A stretch of 6,089 nucleotides of DNA, taken from contig DCBE01000022.1 in NCBI GenBank assembly GCA_002313325.1, positions 1 through 6,089 of the forward strand. Direction: 5' to 3'. Source of the stretch: Flavobacteriaceae bacterium UBA1115. GTDB taxonomy: Bacteria > Bacteroidota > Bacteroidia > Flavobacteriales > Flavobacteriaceae. Below are positions 1 through 6,088 of the stretch, in pieces (position 1 is the stretch's first letter; the number at the start of each line of letters is the position of its first letter). A program made the position numbers and the translations under genes. A model generated the notes under the pieces. The model searched no databases. It was not told the origin of the DNA and worked only from the letters and a program-made list of their open reading frames with translations.

Positions 1-8
1 AGCGGTTG

Positions 9-40
9 CAAATGTAATAATTAATTTAGTTGGCTTCAAA
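9..40 (-). promoter_or_regulatory. Candidate Bacteroidota-type promoter reading out of the window's left edge
   Basis: On the minus strand a TTTG (40..37) is followed after exactly 20 bases by TACATTTG (16..9). This matches the known primary-sigma promoter pattern of Bacteroidetes: a -33 TTG/TTTG and a -7 TAnnTTTG about 17 to 23 bases apart. It lies just after the raiA stop codon, and the inferred transcription start is within the first few bases of the window, so it would drive a gene outside it. In flavobacteria raiA is commonly followed by tRNA genes and tuf, which makes a promoter here plausible. A looser match (TTG, 20 bases, TACTTTTG, 167..137) occurs inside raiA, so the pattern also arises by chance in this AT-rich DNA. 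Confidence 0.5.
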
Positions 41-44
41 AAAA

Positions 45-359
45 TTAAACGCCATTTTGATAAGACCGTAATTGCTTTTCTTTACAGCGAATAAGCAAGC
101 GCTCAACAGCCTTGGAAGCCGCATCAATAGCCTCTTCAAAAGTATTGCTTTCCTTTTTAACCATCAAGGTATCTCCAGGAATTTTAACTTTTATCTCAAC
201 TTGCTTACCACGCGAATGTGCAGACTTCTCCAGCTTCATATACAAGTCGGTGGATAAAATTTTTCCATAGTAGTGTTCATATTTATCTATTCGCTTGGAT
301 ATAAAAAGTTTGAGTTTTGATTTAATTGAAAAGTTAACTGCTTGAATTGTGAGTTGCAT
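45..359 (-). CDS. raiA: Ribosome hibernation factor, short HPF / RaiA family
   Basis: The 104-residue protein has the HPF/YfiA layout: a first strand (QLTIQAVNF, residues 2-10), a basic helix at about 14-30 ending KYEHYYGK, strands at about 36-45, 52-60 (QVEIKVKIPG) and 64-70, and a second helix at 74-97 (FEEAIDAASKAVERLL). Family members bind the decoding region of the 30S subunit in stationary phase and block mRNA and tRNA binding. The length fits the short class; the C-terminal dimerisation domain of long HPFs is absent. The ATG at 359 begins the first strand directly, supporting this start. It lies 43 bases after the recombinase gene on the same strand and probably shares the rpsU transcript. 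No Shine-Dalgarno sequence is visible, as is usual in the phylum. It could equally be named hpf. Confidence 0.93.
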   Translation of the reverse strand: MQLTIQAVNFSIKSKLKLFISKRIDKYEHYYGKILSTDLYMKLEKSAHSRGKQVEIKVKIPGDTLMVKKESNTFEEAIDAASKAVERLLIRCKEKQLRSYQNGV

Positions 360-402
360 ATAAAAGATTTAAAATGTTAAATAAGTTGTACTTGGGCGAT
401 AT

Positions 403-1293
403 TTACTTTTTAGCTCTTGGGTGTGCAGCGCGGTAGGCGTCTTGTACTTTTGGGAGCTGAACTTTCGTATATTCTTGTGTCGCAGCCAAGCTCTCATGGC
501 CAAGTATTTCCTTAACCACGTTAATGTCCGCACCTGCATCTATCATATGCGTTGCAAAACTGTGTCGCAGCACATGTGGAGAAGTGCTTACCTTATTAGA
601 TACACTTCTAAAATACGTTTTTATTAGTCGATATACAAATGATGGATAGATTTTATTGCCCTTGTTGGTGACTAATAAGAAGGAATGTGCAGACGTACCG
701 AGATAGGCATTGCGTTGCGCCGTATAATGATTCAAAGTGGTAGCAAGTGCTGGTATTATGGGGACAAGGCGTTCTTTATTGCGTTTACCTAAAACGCGCA
801 TTTGACTCTGTGCCCAATCAATATCTGATGTTTTTAATCCAATTAGTTCGGCTTGACGAATACCCGTACTGTACAAAAGCTCAATGGCGGTTGCGTCCCG
901 TAAACCTTGGAAATCAGAACGGTCAATGTGCTGAAGTACAGTATTGAGCTCTGCTACGCTAAAAGGAGTTATGAAGGCTTTCTTTGCCTTGACAGCCTTG
1001 TGCTGGGCAAATGGATGCACCTCAATGATGCCTATTTTCTGAAAATAAGCATAAAGTGATTTAAGTGCTGAACACTTGCGGTTGATGCTGCGCATGGTCA
1101 ACCCACGTTTGGACAATGCAATGATGTAATCACGTAACATGGAATAATGCACATCTTTGAGATTATGCAAACCATAGGCATTGGAACAGTGCATAGTAAA
1201 ATCTTCTATGTCTTTGCTGTAAGCACGAACCGTGAGTGGGGAATAATTTTTCTCAGAAGTTAAATAACGGAAAAATGCAGCAACGTTGTCCAT
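403..1293 (-). CDS. xerC: Tyrosine recombinase, XerC/XerD type
   Basis: This 296-residue protein has the full length and layout of a Xer recombinase. The N-terminal SAM-like core-binding domain covers about residues 1-90 and the catalytic domain about 105-290. All expected catalytic residues are visible: Arg146 in GIRQAEL, Lys170 in LGKRNK, His240 and Arg243 in HVLRHSFATH, His266 in LGHESL, and the nucleophile Tyr275 in TQEYTKV. Xer enzymes resolve chromosome dimers at dif during division. Its place between rpsU and raiA is a conserved Bacteroidota arrangement, which argues for a housekeeping XerC rather than a phage or transposon integrase. No att-like repeats are seen nearby. It starts 22 bases after the rpsU stop, so co-transcription is likely. 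Whether it is XerC or XerD cannot be settled from one sequence. Confidence 0.92.
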   Translation of the reverse strand: MDNVAAFFRYLTSEKNYSPLTVRAYSKDIEDFTMHCSNAYGLHNLKDVHYSMLRDYIIALSKRGLTMRSINRKCSALKSLYAYFQKIGIIEVHPFAQHKAVKAKKAFITPFSVAELNTVLQHIDRSDFQGLRDATAIELLYSTGIRQAELIGLKTSDIDWAQSQMRVLGKRNKERLVPIIPALATTLNHYTAQRNAYLGTSAHSFLLVTNKGNKIYPSFVYRLIKTYFRSVSNKVSTSPHVLRHSFATHMIDAGADINVVKEILGHESLAATQEYTKVQLPKVQDAYRAAHPRAKK

Positions 1294-1315
1294 AAGGACA
1301 ATTTACAAAAAGATT

Positions 1316-1510
1316 TTAAACGTCTTCTTGGTCGCGGAGACGCTGGACGTAAGCAGCCTTTTGAATTTCAGCACGACGCGAGATTGAAGGTTTTGAAAAC
1401 GTCTGACGCTGACGGAGCTGACGCATGGTTCCTGTTTTATCAAACTTACGTTTGAAGCGCTTTAGTGCGCGATCGATGTTTTCACCGTCTTTGAGTGGAA
1501 TTATTAGCAT
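1316..1510 (-). CDS. rpsU: Small ribosomal subunit protein bS21
   Basis: The 64-residue, highly basic protein is a complete bS21: it starts MLIIPLKDGENIDRALKRF, continues with the RKFDKTGTMRQLRQRQ helix and the FSKPSISRR segment, and ends RLRDQEDV, the form typical of Bacteroidota. bS21 sits on the 30S platform next to the 3' end of 16S rRNA. In flavobacteria it helps bury the anti-Shine-Dalgarno sequence, so most mRNAs are read without a Shine-Dalgarno interaction. The ATG at 1510 is fixed by a very strong ribosome binding site just upstream. The gene heads a probable rpsU-xerC-raiA transcript and follows a 65-base gap after the acyl-CoA dehydrogenase gene. Confidence 0.97.
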   Translation of the reverse strand: MLIIPLKDGENIDRALKRFKRKFDKTGTMRQLRQRQTFSKPSISRRAEIQKAAYVQRLRDQEDV

Positions 1511-1518
1511 GAATCTAT

Positions 1519-1528
1519 CCTCCTTTCT
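1519..1528 (-). promoter_or_regulatory. Extended Shine-Dalgarno sequence of rpsU
   Basis: The minus strand reads AGAAAGGAGG, with 8 bases between it and the rpsU ATG at 1510. This is a perfect ten-base complement to the Bacteroidota 16S 3' end CCUCCUUUCU. No other intact gene in the window has anything comparable. In Flavobacterium johnsoniae rpsU is one of the few genes with a strong Shine-Dalgarno sequence: ribosomes lacking bS21 expose their anti-Shine-Dalgarno and preferentially translate rpsU, giving feedback control. The same control is inferred here from the sequence match. Confidence 0.9.
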
Positions 1529-1542
1529 TTAAATTTAGATTA

Positions 1543-1550
1543 CAAATATA
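1543..1550 (-). promoter_or_regulatory. Candidate -7 promoter box of the rpsU transcript
   Basis: The minus strand carries TATATTTG, a match to the Bacteroidetes -7 consensus TAnnTTTG, in the 65-base gap between the acyl-CoA dehydrogenase stop and rpsU. A start about 7 bases downstream would give a leader of roughly 25 bases containing the Shine-Dalgarno sequence. No TTG lies at the expected distance upstream, so only the -7 half is supported. The gap contains no convincing hairpin with a T-run, so read-through from the upstream operon cannot be excluded. Confidence 0.4.
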
Positions 1551-1575
1551 ATAGTATCTGTAAGAACCTACTACC

Positions 1576-2739
1576 CTATTTTAATATTTGTTTTGTAATG
1601 ACCACTTTTTGTATTTCAGAAGTGCCCTCGCCAATGGTACAAAGCTTGGAGTCACGAAGGTATTTTTCAACTGGAAAGTCTTTGGAATACCCATATCCAC
1701 CAAAAACTTGTACCGCTTCATTAGCTACCCTTACACAAGTTTCGGAAGCAAATAGCTTACACATGGCACTTATTTTCGTCATGCGCCTGCCCATATTCTT
1801 TTCATAACAAGCCTTATGCATCAACAATTCAGAGGCCTCAATGTCTGTAGCCATCTGCGCCAATTTAAATGAAATGCCTTGAAACGCATTAATGGGCTTT
1901 CCAAACTGAACACGCTCAGAAGAGTATTTTAATGAAGCCTCATAAGCACCTCTTGCAATTCCCAAGGATAATGCTGCTATGGAGATTCTTCCGCCGTCTA
2001 ATATTTTCATGGATTGAATAAATCCATCACCTACAGGGCCCAAACGGTTAGCATCTGGGATACGACATTGATCAAAAACAAGCTCTGCCGTTTCCGATGC
2101 ACGCATTCCCAATTTATTTTCTTTTTTACCCGCATAAAATCCTCGTGTACCACGCTCAACAACAAAAGCGGTCATCCCGCGGCTGTCGCCTTTTTCGCCT
2201 GTACGGACAACTACTACGGCTATGTCTCCACTGCTGCCGTGGGTGATAAAGTTTTTAGTTCCATTGATCATCCAGTCATCCCCGTCTTCAACGGCAGTAG
2301 CATTCATGCCACCAGCATCAGAACCCGTATTGTGCTCTGTCAAGCCCCATGCACCTATCCAGTCACCAGAAGCAAGCTTGGGCAACCAACGCTGTTTCTG
2401 CTCCTCGTCTCCAAACGATAATATGTGGTTGGTGCACAAAGAATTGTGCGCCGCAATAGAAAGTCCAATGGAAGGATCAACCTTGGAAATTTCCTCAATA
2501 ATAGCCGTGTACTCAAAATATCCAAGCCCAGCACCGCCATAAATTTCAGGCACGAGTATGCCCATAAAGCCCATGTCGCCAGCTTGATGTAAAAGTTCTT
2601 TCGGAAAAAATTGCTGTTCGTCCCAGTCCATTACGTATGGTGCAATGTACTGCTGTGCAAAGTCACGGGCAGAAGCTGAAATCAGCTTGTGAGTTTCGCC
2701 TAACTCAAAAGAAGGACCCGAATGTATTTCTGTTTTCAT
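1576..2739 (-). CDS. Acyl-CoA dehydrogenase, FAD-dependent
   Basis: The 387-residue protein is a full-length member of the short/medium-chain acyl-CoA dehydrogenase family, which forms the alpha,beta double bond of acyl-CoA thioesters and passes electrons from FAD to electron-transfer flavoprotein. It has the helical N-terminal domain (about 1-128), the middle beta domain with the first signature GLTEHNTGSDAGG (132-144), and the C-terminal helical domain with ERVQFGKPI (275-283) and VFGGYGYSKDFPVEKYLRD (345-363). Glu371 in IGEGTSEIQ sits where short-chain enzymes carry the catalytic base. The chain length or branched-chain specificity cannot be assigned; butyryl-CoA-like or branched short-chain substrates are most likely. 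Its ATG overlaps the stop of the comEA-like gene as ATGA, indicating operon membership and possibly translational coupling. No signal peptide is present; it should be cytoplasmic. Confidence 0.95.
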   Translation of the reverse strand: MKTEIHSGPSFELGETHKLISASARDFAQQYIAPYVMDWDEQQFFPKELLHQAGDMGFMGILVPEIYGGAGLGYFEYTAIIEEISKVDPSIGLSIAAHNSLCTNHILSFGDEEQKQRWLPKLASGDWIGAWGLTEHNTGSDAGGMNATAVEDGDDWMINGTKNFITHGSSGDIAVVVVRTGEKGDSRGMTAFVVERGTRGFYAGKKENKLGMRASETAELVFDQCRIPDANRLGPVGDGFIQSMKILDGGRISIAALSLGIARGAYEASLKYSSERVQFGKPINAFQGISFKLAQMATDIEASELLMHKACYEKNMGRRMTKISAMCKLFASETCVRVANEAVQVFGGYGYSKDFPVEKYLRDSKLCTIGEGTSEIQKVVITKQILK

Positions 2740-3584
2740 AGTAATTTAAAATACAAATATAGAGATAATCTAGCTTTTTTAATGGTGCCCATTTGCGCAA
2801 TATCAGCCAAGTCTTGCCATGATGTTAGCGAATCTTGCTGCGTCCTCAGAGCTACAATGCCGCTCGCCAAGGAGGTAATGACATATGGCGACCGTGAGAG
2901 TTGTGCGATAGTCAGGTCGTTGATGTTTTGTTTTGCTGCAAGCGGAACAGAATCAAGTTTAAAATACATCCACAACCGCTCTTGAACCTCAAGTTTTAAA
3001 CCCAATACATTGCTCAACTGATCCTTAATTAAAAATCCGCTTAACTGTTGAGTCAAACTAATTATTCTCTGACCCAATACAGGCTCGGTGCCATAAACTT
3101 CTAGCAGTGTTTCGGCAGTGGACCCATTGATTTCCTTCTTTATACTTGCTTTAATGGTCTTTTTTGCGTTTTTGACCTGTAAAATTTTAGAAAAGGATGA
3201 ATGCGATTCACCTCAGCATCTGACAACCCTGCTAATTTTTTTATGTCTTTTTTTAAAGCAGGTAATTTCCATTTGCCATGTAAGCACGAATGCGCTCCAC
3301 AGCTTCAATATAAATACCAAGTTGATAGGCCTTAAATCAGAAATATAATTGGGATTAACGGGGTAGATACTGTCTCTCATTTTGCTTGAGGCAATTTTTA
3401 AGTTCTTGTGGGAATCCATGAGGTGATGCGTTTCCTTGTTCACAACAAGTATTTCAGAGTTCCGTTGGCTTAGTTTTTTAAAATAATGAAATTAGCAAGT
3501 GAACAACAAGGAACAGTAAAAAGTCCACAAAACACCCACACGTTGTGATTTGTTTAGTTTGTAAAAAGGACTTGGAGGTTTCAC
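2736..3584 (-). pseudogene. ComEA-like helix-hairpin-helix protein gene, broken by several frameshifts
   Basis: Read in three frames, this stretch gives a recognisable flavobacterial ComEA-like protein. In order: GTG start at 3584 with PPSPFYKLNKSQRVGV, a hydrophobic anchor LLFLVVHLLISLF, then DSIYPVNPNYISDL, QLGIYIEAVERIRAYMANGN, DIKKLAGLSDAEVNRIHPFL, and the HhH part STAETLLEVYGTEPVLGQRI ending at TGA 2738..2736. Five one-base changes in short homopolymers explain the frame switches: losses near 3518-3522 (T run), 3332-3333 (A run), 3255-3257 (T run) and 3181-3184 (T run), and a gain at 3480-3483. Undoing them yields about 283 codons, near the usual family length. ComEA proteins bind incoming DNA in the periplasm during natural transformation; the flavobacterial homologues are annotated only by the HhH domain. 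It lies 8 bases after the symporter stop and overlaps the dehydrogenase start. As sequenced it cannot make the full product. Sequencing error is the alternative. Confidence 0.85.
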
Positions 3585-3592
3585 ATTCTAAA

Positions 3593-5263
3593 TTAGGATT
3601 TGATACTTATGGCGGTTAGGTATCTCTTGAGTTCCTTTTTCACTACAGGGAATAAGAAGTAGAGTCCAATCATGTTGGGGAACACCATGGCAAATATCAT
3701 GGCATCGGAGAAAGCCCAAATAGAGTCCATACTAGCAGCAGAACCAATTATGATAAAAATTAAAAACAACAACTTATAGGTCATGTCTGCGCGCCAGCCC
3801 CTGCCAAACAAAAACTTCCAAGACTGAATTCCGTAATAAGACCACGAAATCATGGTTGATATGGCAAACAAGAAAACTGCAATAGTTAGGAACAAATCAG
3901 AATATGGGATGTATTGCTCAAATGCTTTTGACGTAATCCCAGCACCCTCATACAGGCTACCGTCTATCAATACCTTTCCGCTAACGTCTTCATAATTAAC
4001 GCCGTCAATCAAAAGACTATAACTACCATCGGTTTGTTCAATGGCATTATCATACTTAGATAAATCTCCGTAGGCAAATTTGTTTTGACTGTTGAATGTG
4101 ATGATAACCAAAGCAGTCATCGTACAGATCACAACCGTGTCAATAAATGGCTCCAGCAAGGCAACTAGGCCTTCAGAAGCTGGATACTTGGTCTTTACGG
4201 CAGAATGTGCAATAGAAGCGGAACCCGCCCCTGCCTCGTTTGAAAAAGCAGCACGTTTAAAACCTACCATCAAAACGCCAATAATACCGCCAACGCCTAT
4301 GGCCTTGGGATTAAACGCTTCTCTAATGATAAGCGATATAGCATCATCTAAAAAGGTAAAGTTAATCGACAAAATATAAATACACGCTAGCACGTATAAA
4401 AGGGCCATAAAAGGGACTACGCGTTCCGTAACAGAAGCAATACGTTTAATCCCACCAATAATAATAAGGCCCACAAGGATTGCCATCAGCAAACCAATGA
4501 CAGCGCCAGCACTGGTGCTTTCCAGCCCCATAAGCTGCTTTAAAACGACTGTAGCTTGGTTAGATTGTGCGGCATTTCCCCCACCAAAAGAGCCACCAAT
4601 ACAACATATCGCAAAAATGACGGCTGTAATCTTACCTAGTTTGGCAAAACCTTTTTCACTCAAGCCTTTCTTTAGGTAATACATTGGGCCACCGTAGGTT
4701 GTTCCATCAGGACCAACATCACGATATTTTACCCCAAGCGTACATTCCACAAACTTGGTGGACATACCAATAAGCCCGCAAACAATCATCCAAAAGGTAG
4801 CACCAGGGCCGCCTAATGCTATGGCAAGTGCAACACCTGCGATATTTCCATTTCCGACAGTACCTGAAACTGCCGTTGCCAATGCTTGAAAATGACTCAC
4901 TTCACCGTCTTGACTTTCGTCTTTTTTGGTGCCAGCGATATCACCATCAGCAACATTAACAGCTGCCTTTTCTGACGCTGAATAGTGATCAATATCATCA
5001 TACTTTCCGCGCACAACATTAATGGCTAATGGGAATTTACGTACGTTGATTAACCCAAAGTAAATGGTAAAAAACAAGGCGCTTCCAACCAATAAATAAA
5101 TCACAAAAGGATTGCCGCCTACTTCGAAGAAAACAACTTCTGAGAAAAAATCAGAAACAGGTTTAAATGTTTCATTAATGCGTTCGTCTAGTCCCCTTTC
5201 AGTGGTTTGAGCGTTTAGCGGTAGACACAAAAGGGTCATGATTAAAGTGGTGAGGTATTTCAT
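3593..5263 (-). CDS. Sodium:alanine symporter family (AGCS) transporter
   Basis: This 556-residue inner-membrane protein has the AGCS hallmarks: GTVGNGNIAGVALAIALGG (134-152) followed by PGATFWM, GGPMYYLKKGL (181-191), and the conserved GFKRAAFSNEAGAGSAS (324-340). About ten hydrophobic segments are visible, including around 50-70, 141-163, 244-264, 272-296, 312-330, 363-382, 446-466 and 515-533. Family members (DagA/AlsT) import alanine or glycine with sodium. Residues 1-19 look like a cleavable signal peptide ending LNAQ. Two inserts stand out against the short family form: an acidic loop at about 84-115 and a polar stretch at about 381-440. The gene starts 12 bases after pspC and is followed after 8 bases by the comEA-like gene. 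Alanine as the substrate is inferred from the family only. Confidence 0.94.
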   Translation of the reverse strand: MKYLTTLIMTLLCLPLNAQTTERGLDERINETFKPVSDFFSEVVFFEVGGNPFVIYLLVGSALFFTIYFGLINVRKFPLAINVVRGKYDDIDHYSASEKAAVNVADGDIAGTKKDESQDGEVSHFQALATAVSGTVGNGNIAGVALAIALGGPGATFWMIVCGLIGMSTKFVECTLGVKYRDVGPDGTTYGGPMYYLKKGLSEKGFAKLGKITAVIFAICCIGGSFGGGNAAQSNQATVVLKQLMGLESTSAGAVIGLLMAILVGLIIIGGIKRIASVTERVVPFMALLYVLACIYILSINFTFLDDAISLIIREAFNPKAIGVGGIIGVLMVGFKRAAFSNEAGAGSASIAHSAVKTKYPASEGLVALLEPFIDTVVICTMTALVIITFNSQNKFAYGDLSKYDNAIEQTDGSYSLLIDGVNYEDVSGKVLIDGSLYEGAGITSKAFEQYIPYSDLFLTIAVFLFAISTMISWSYYGIQSWKFLFGRGWRADMTYKLLFLIFIIIGSAASMDSIWAFSDAMIFAMVFPNMIGLYFLFPVVKKELKRYLTAISIKS

Positions 5264-5275
5264 AAATGGTTTGGA

Positions 5276-5503
5276 TTATAAATCAAAAACTGATGAGCGT
5301 TTTGCAAATAAAAGATCTTTCATTCTTAGCCAGAAGGCAAAGACCAAATATAATGCAAAGCCAGCACCCAAAGAAAAAAAACTCAGATATATAAAGAAAA
5401 TACGAACATGTTTTGCTTTCATACCCAGGCGTTCTGCCAATCGGGAGCATACTTCAAAGCCACGTTTTTCGAGATAGTAGCGCAATTCATACATAGAGCT
5501 CAT
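5276..5503 (-). CDS. Small PspC-domain membrane protein
   Basis: The 75-residue protein has a charged N-terminal helix (YELRYYLEKRGFEVCSRLAE, residues 5-24), a short GMKAKHVR linker, one long hydrophobic segment at about 33-60 (IFFIYLSFFSLGAGFALYLV), and a basic tail ending AKRSSVFDL. This is the single-PspC form common in flavobacteria, with the closing SVFDL typical of it. PspC in Proteobacteria belongs to the phage-shock envelope stress response; a role for this stand-alone form is not established. The ATG at 5503 is chosen; the Met at residue 4 (5494) is also possible. It follows the DUF2851 remnant by 13 bases and precedes the symporter by 12, so it probably belongs to that operon. Confidence 0.85.
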   Translation of the reverse strand: MSSMYELRYYLEKRGFEVCSRLAERLGMKAKHVRIFFIYLSFFSLGAGFALYLVFAFWLRMKDLLFAKRSSVFDL

Positions 5504-5516
5504 ATAACAAAAGTAA

Positions 5517-6013
5517 TCAAAGATTTAAGAGTTTGTGTCCAAAGGAGCACGACATGCATCTCCGCGGAGTGCAATTGTTGGTTTTTAGCTGAATACACTC
5601 CTGACTTTCTATGGGATCTTCTATCCTGCAGCCAAGCTACTTAAACTTAAGGCTGTAATTGTTTTTTTAAGGGGCAATTGACGTACCCAGTGCAAAATTT
5701 GTTCGACACAGCCGACGCCTTGTATTTGTAGTATTGAAACAAAAAAGTAAAAACGGTGTTTAACAGCAGTTGCTGAATAAACAACTTGGTCAATTTACAT
5801 TGCTGATGCTGGGCAGGAGCGTGAAACTTATAATTTGACACCCAAAAAGAAGTAGTCTTGGCTTACAACAATGCATACAATGAGTCCAAGCTTTTTGCGG
5901 CCTGAATATGCGACGACAAGTTCTTCAACGCCTGTTGTTTATAACGACTTACGGCTAAAATATTGTGTTTTCCATAAACAGGCGAGCAGTTCTAAGCGAA
6001 ATTTGTATTGAAA
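5517..6013 (-). pseudogene. C-terminal remnant of a DUF2851-family gene
   Basis: Three reading-frame segments join into the C-terminal third of a DUF2851 protein. The first carries IQAAKSLDSLYALL, an in-frame TAA (5865..5863), TTSFWVSNYKF and LTKLFIQQLLLNTVF. The second, after an apparent one-base loss at the AA of 5720-5721, carries GVGCVEQILHWVRQLPLKK. The third, after an apparent loss at the GG of 5632-5633, carries RIEDPIESQECIQL and the family's cysteine-rich end (NNCTPRRCMSCSFGHKLLNL), stopping at TGA 5519..5517. Full-length family members, as I recall, are about 420-430 residues; only about 150 are represented, and the N-terminal part is replaced by the end of a rhodanese-like gene. 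The left boundary is clear; the right boundary is uncertain, because alignment is weak beyond about 5970. The function of the family is unknown. In flavobacteria DUF2851 genes often precede a small PspC gene, as here. Confidence 0.8.
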
Positions 6014-6088
6014 TTACTCCTCCAAATCGCCCTGCCAAGCAAGGACGCCGCCGTCAAGATTATATACAGCACTAAAGCCCAGCTGACT
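6014..6088 (-). CDS. Rhodanese-like domain protein, C-terminal end only
   Basis: Only the last 24 codons lie in the window; the gene continues past the right edge. The visible end (SQLGFSAVYNLDGGVLAWQG, then DLEE and TAA at 6016..6014) matches the closing strand and helix of single-domain rhodaneses, where a YNLxGGxxAW motif follows the active-site loop. The catalytic cysteine would lie upstream, outside the window, so activity cannot be judged. Rhodanese domains transfer sulfane sulfur or act as sulfur-binding modules. The stop comes right before the DUF2851 remnant. Confidence 0.75.
   Translation of the reverse strand, partial: SQLGFSAVYNLDGGVLAWQGDLEE

Noticed and set aside
32..55. TGGC...GCCA hairpin after raiA as a terminator
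   Set aside because: The stem is short with a bulge, and the T-run lies in the loop rather than after the stem.
403..1293. The tyrosine recombinase as an integrase of a mobile element
   Set aside because: No flanking repeats, att sites, tRNA target or phage genes are seen, and its place between rpsU and raiA is a conserved housekeeping arrangement.
1551..1575. TAGTA...TACTA inverted repeat between the dehydrogenase and rpsU as a terminator
   Set aside because: The stem is only five AT-rich pairs with a 12-base loop and has no T-run; too weak to support.
2014..2421. A 135-codon plus-strand ORF, with another at 2222-2542
   Set aside because: Both lie opposite the intact acyl-CoA dehydrogenase, resemble no family I recognise, and have no promoter or ribosome site.
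2736..3077. A 113-codon ORF as an independent HhH protein with a TTG start
   Set aside because: The same frame is open and homologous further upstream, so this is the tail of the broken comEA-like gene; internal initiation is possible but unsupported.
3213..3443. A 76-codon minus-strand ORF as a separate gene
   Set aside because: Its first half carries the ComEA-like IYPVNPNYISDL segment and its second half is out-of-frame read-through after a one-base loss.
5508..5543. TTTG (5543..5540) and TACTTTTG (5515..5508) as a promoter for pspC
   Set aside because: The spacing of 24 bases is slightly long and the transcript would start at about the pspC ATG, so the match is probably chance.
5647..5841. 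A 64-codon minus-strand ORF that could be a small novel protein
   Set aside because: Its translation matches the LTKLFIQQLLLNTVF part of DUF2851, and homologous sequence continues in other frames on one side and beyond an in-frame stop on the other.
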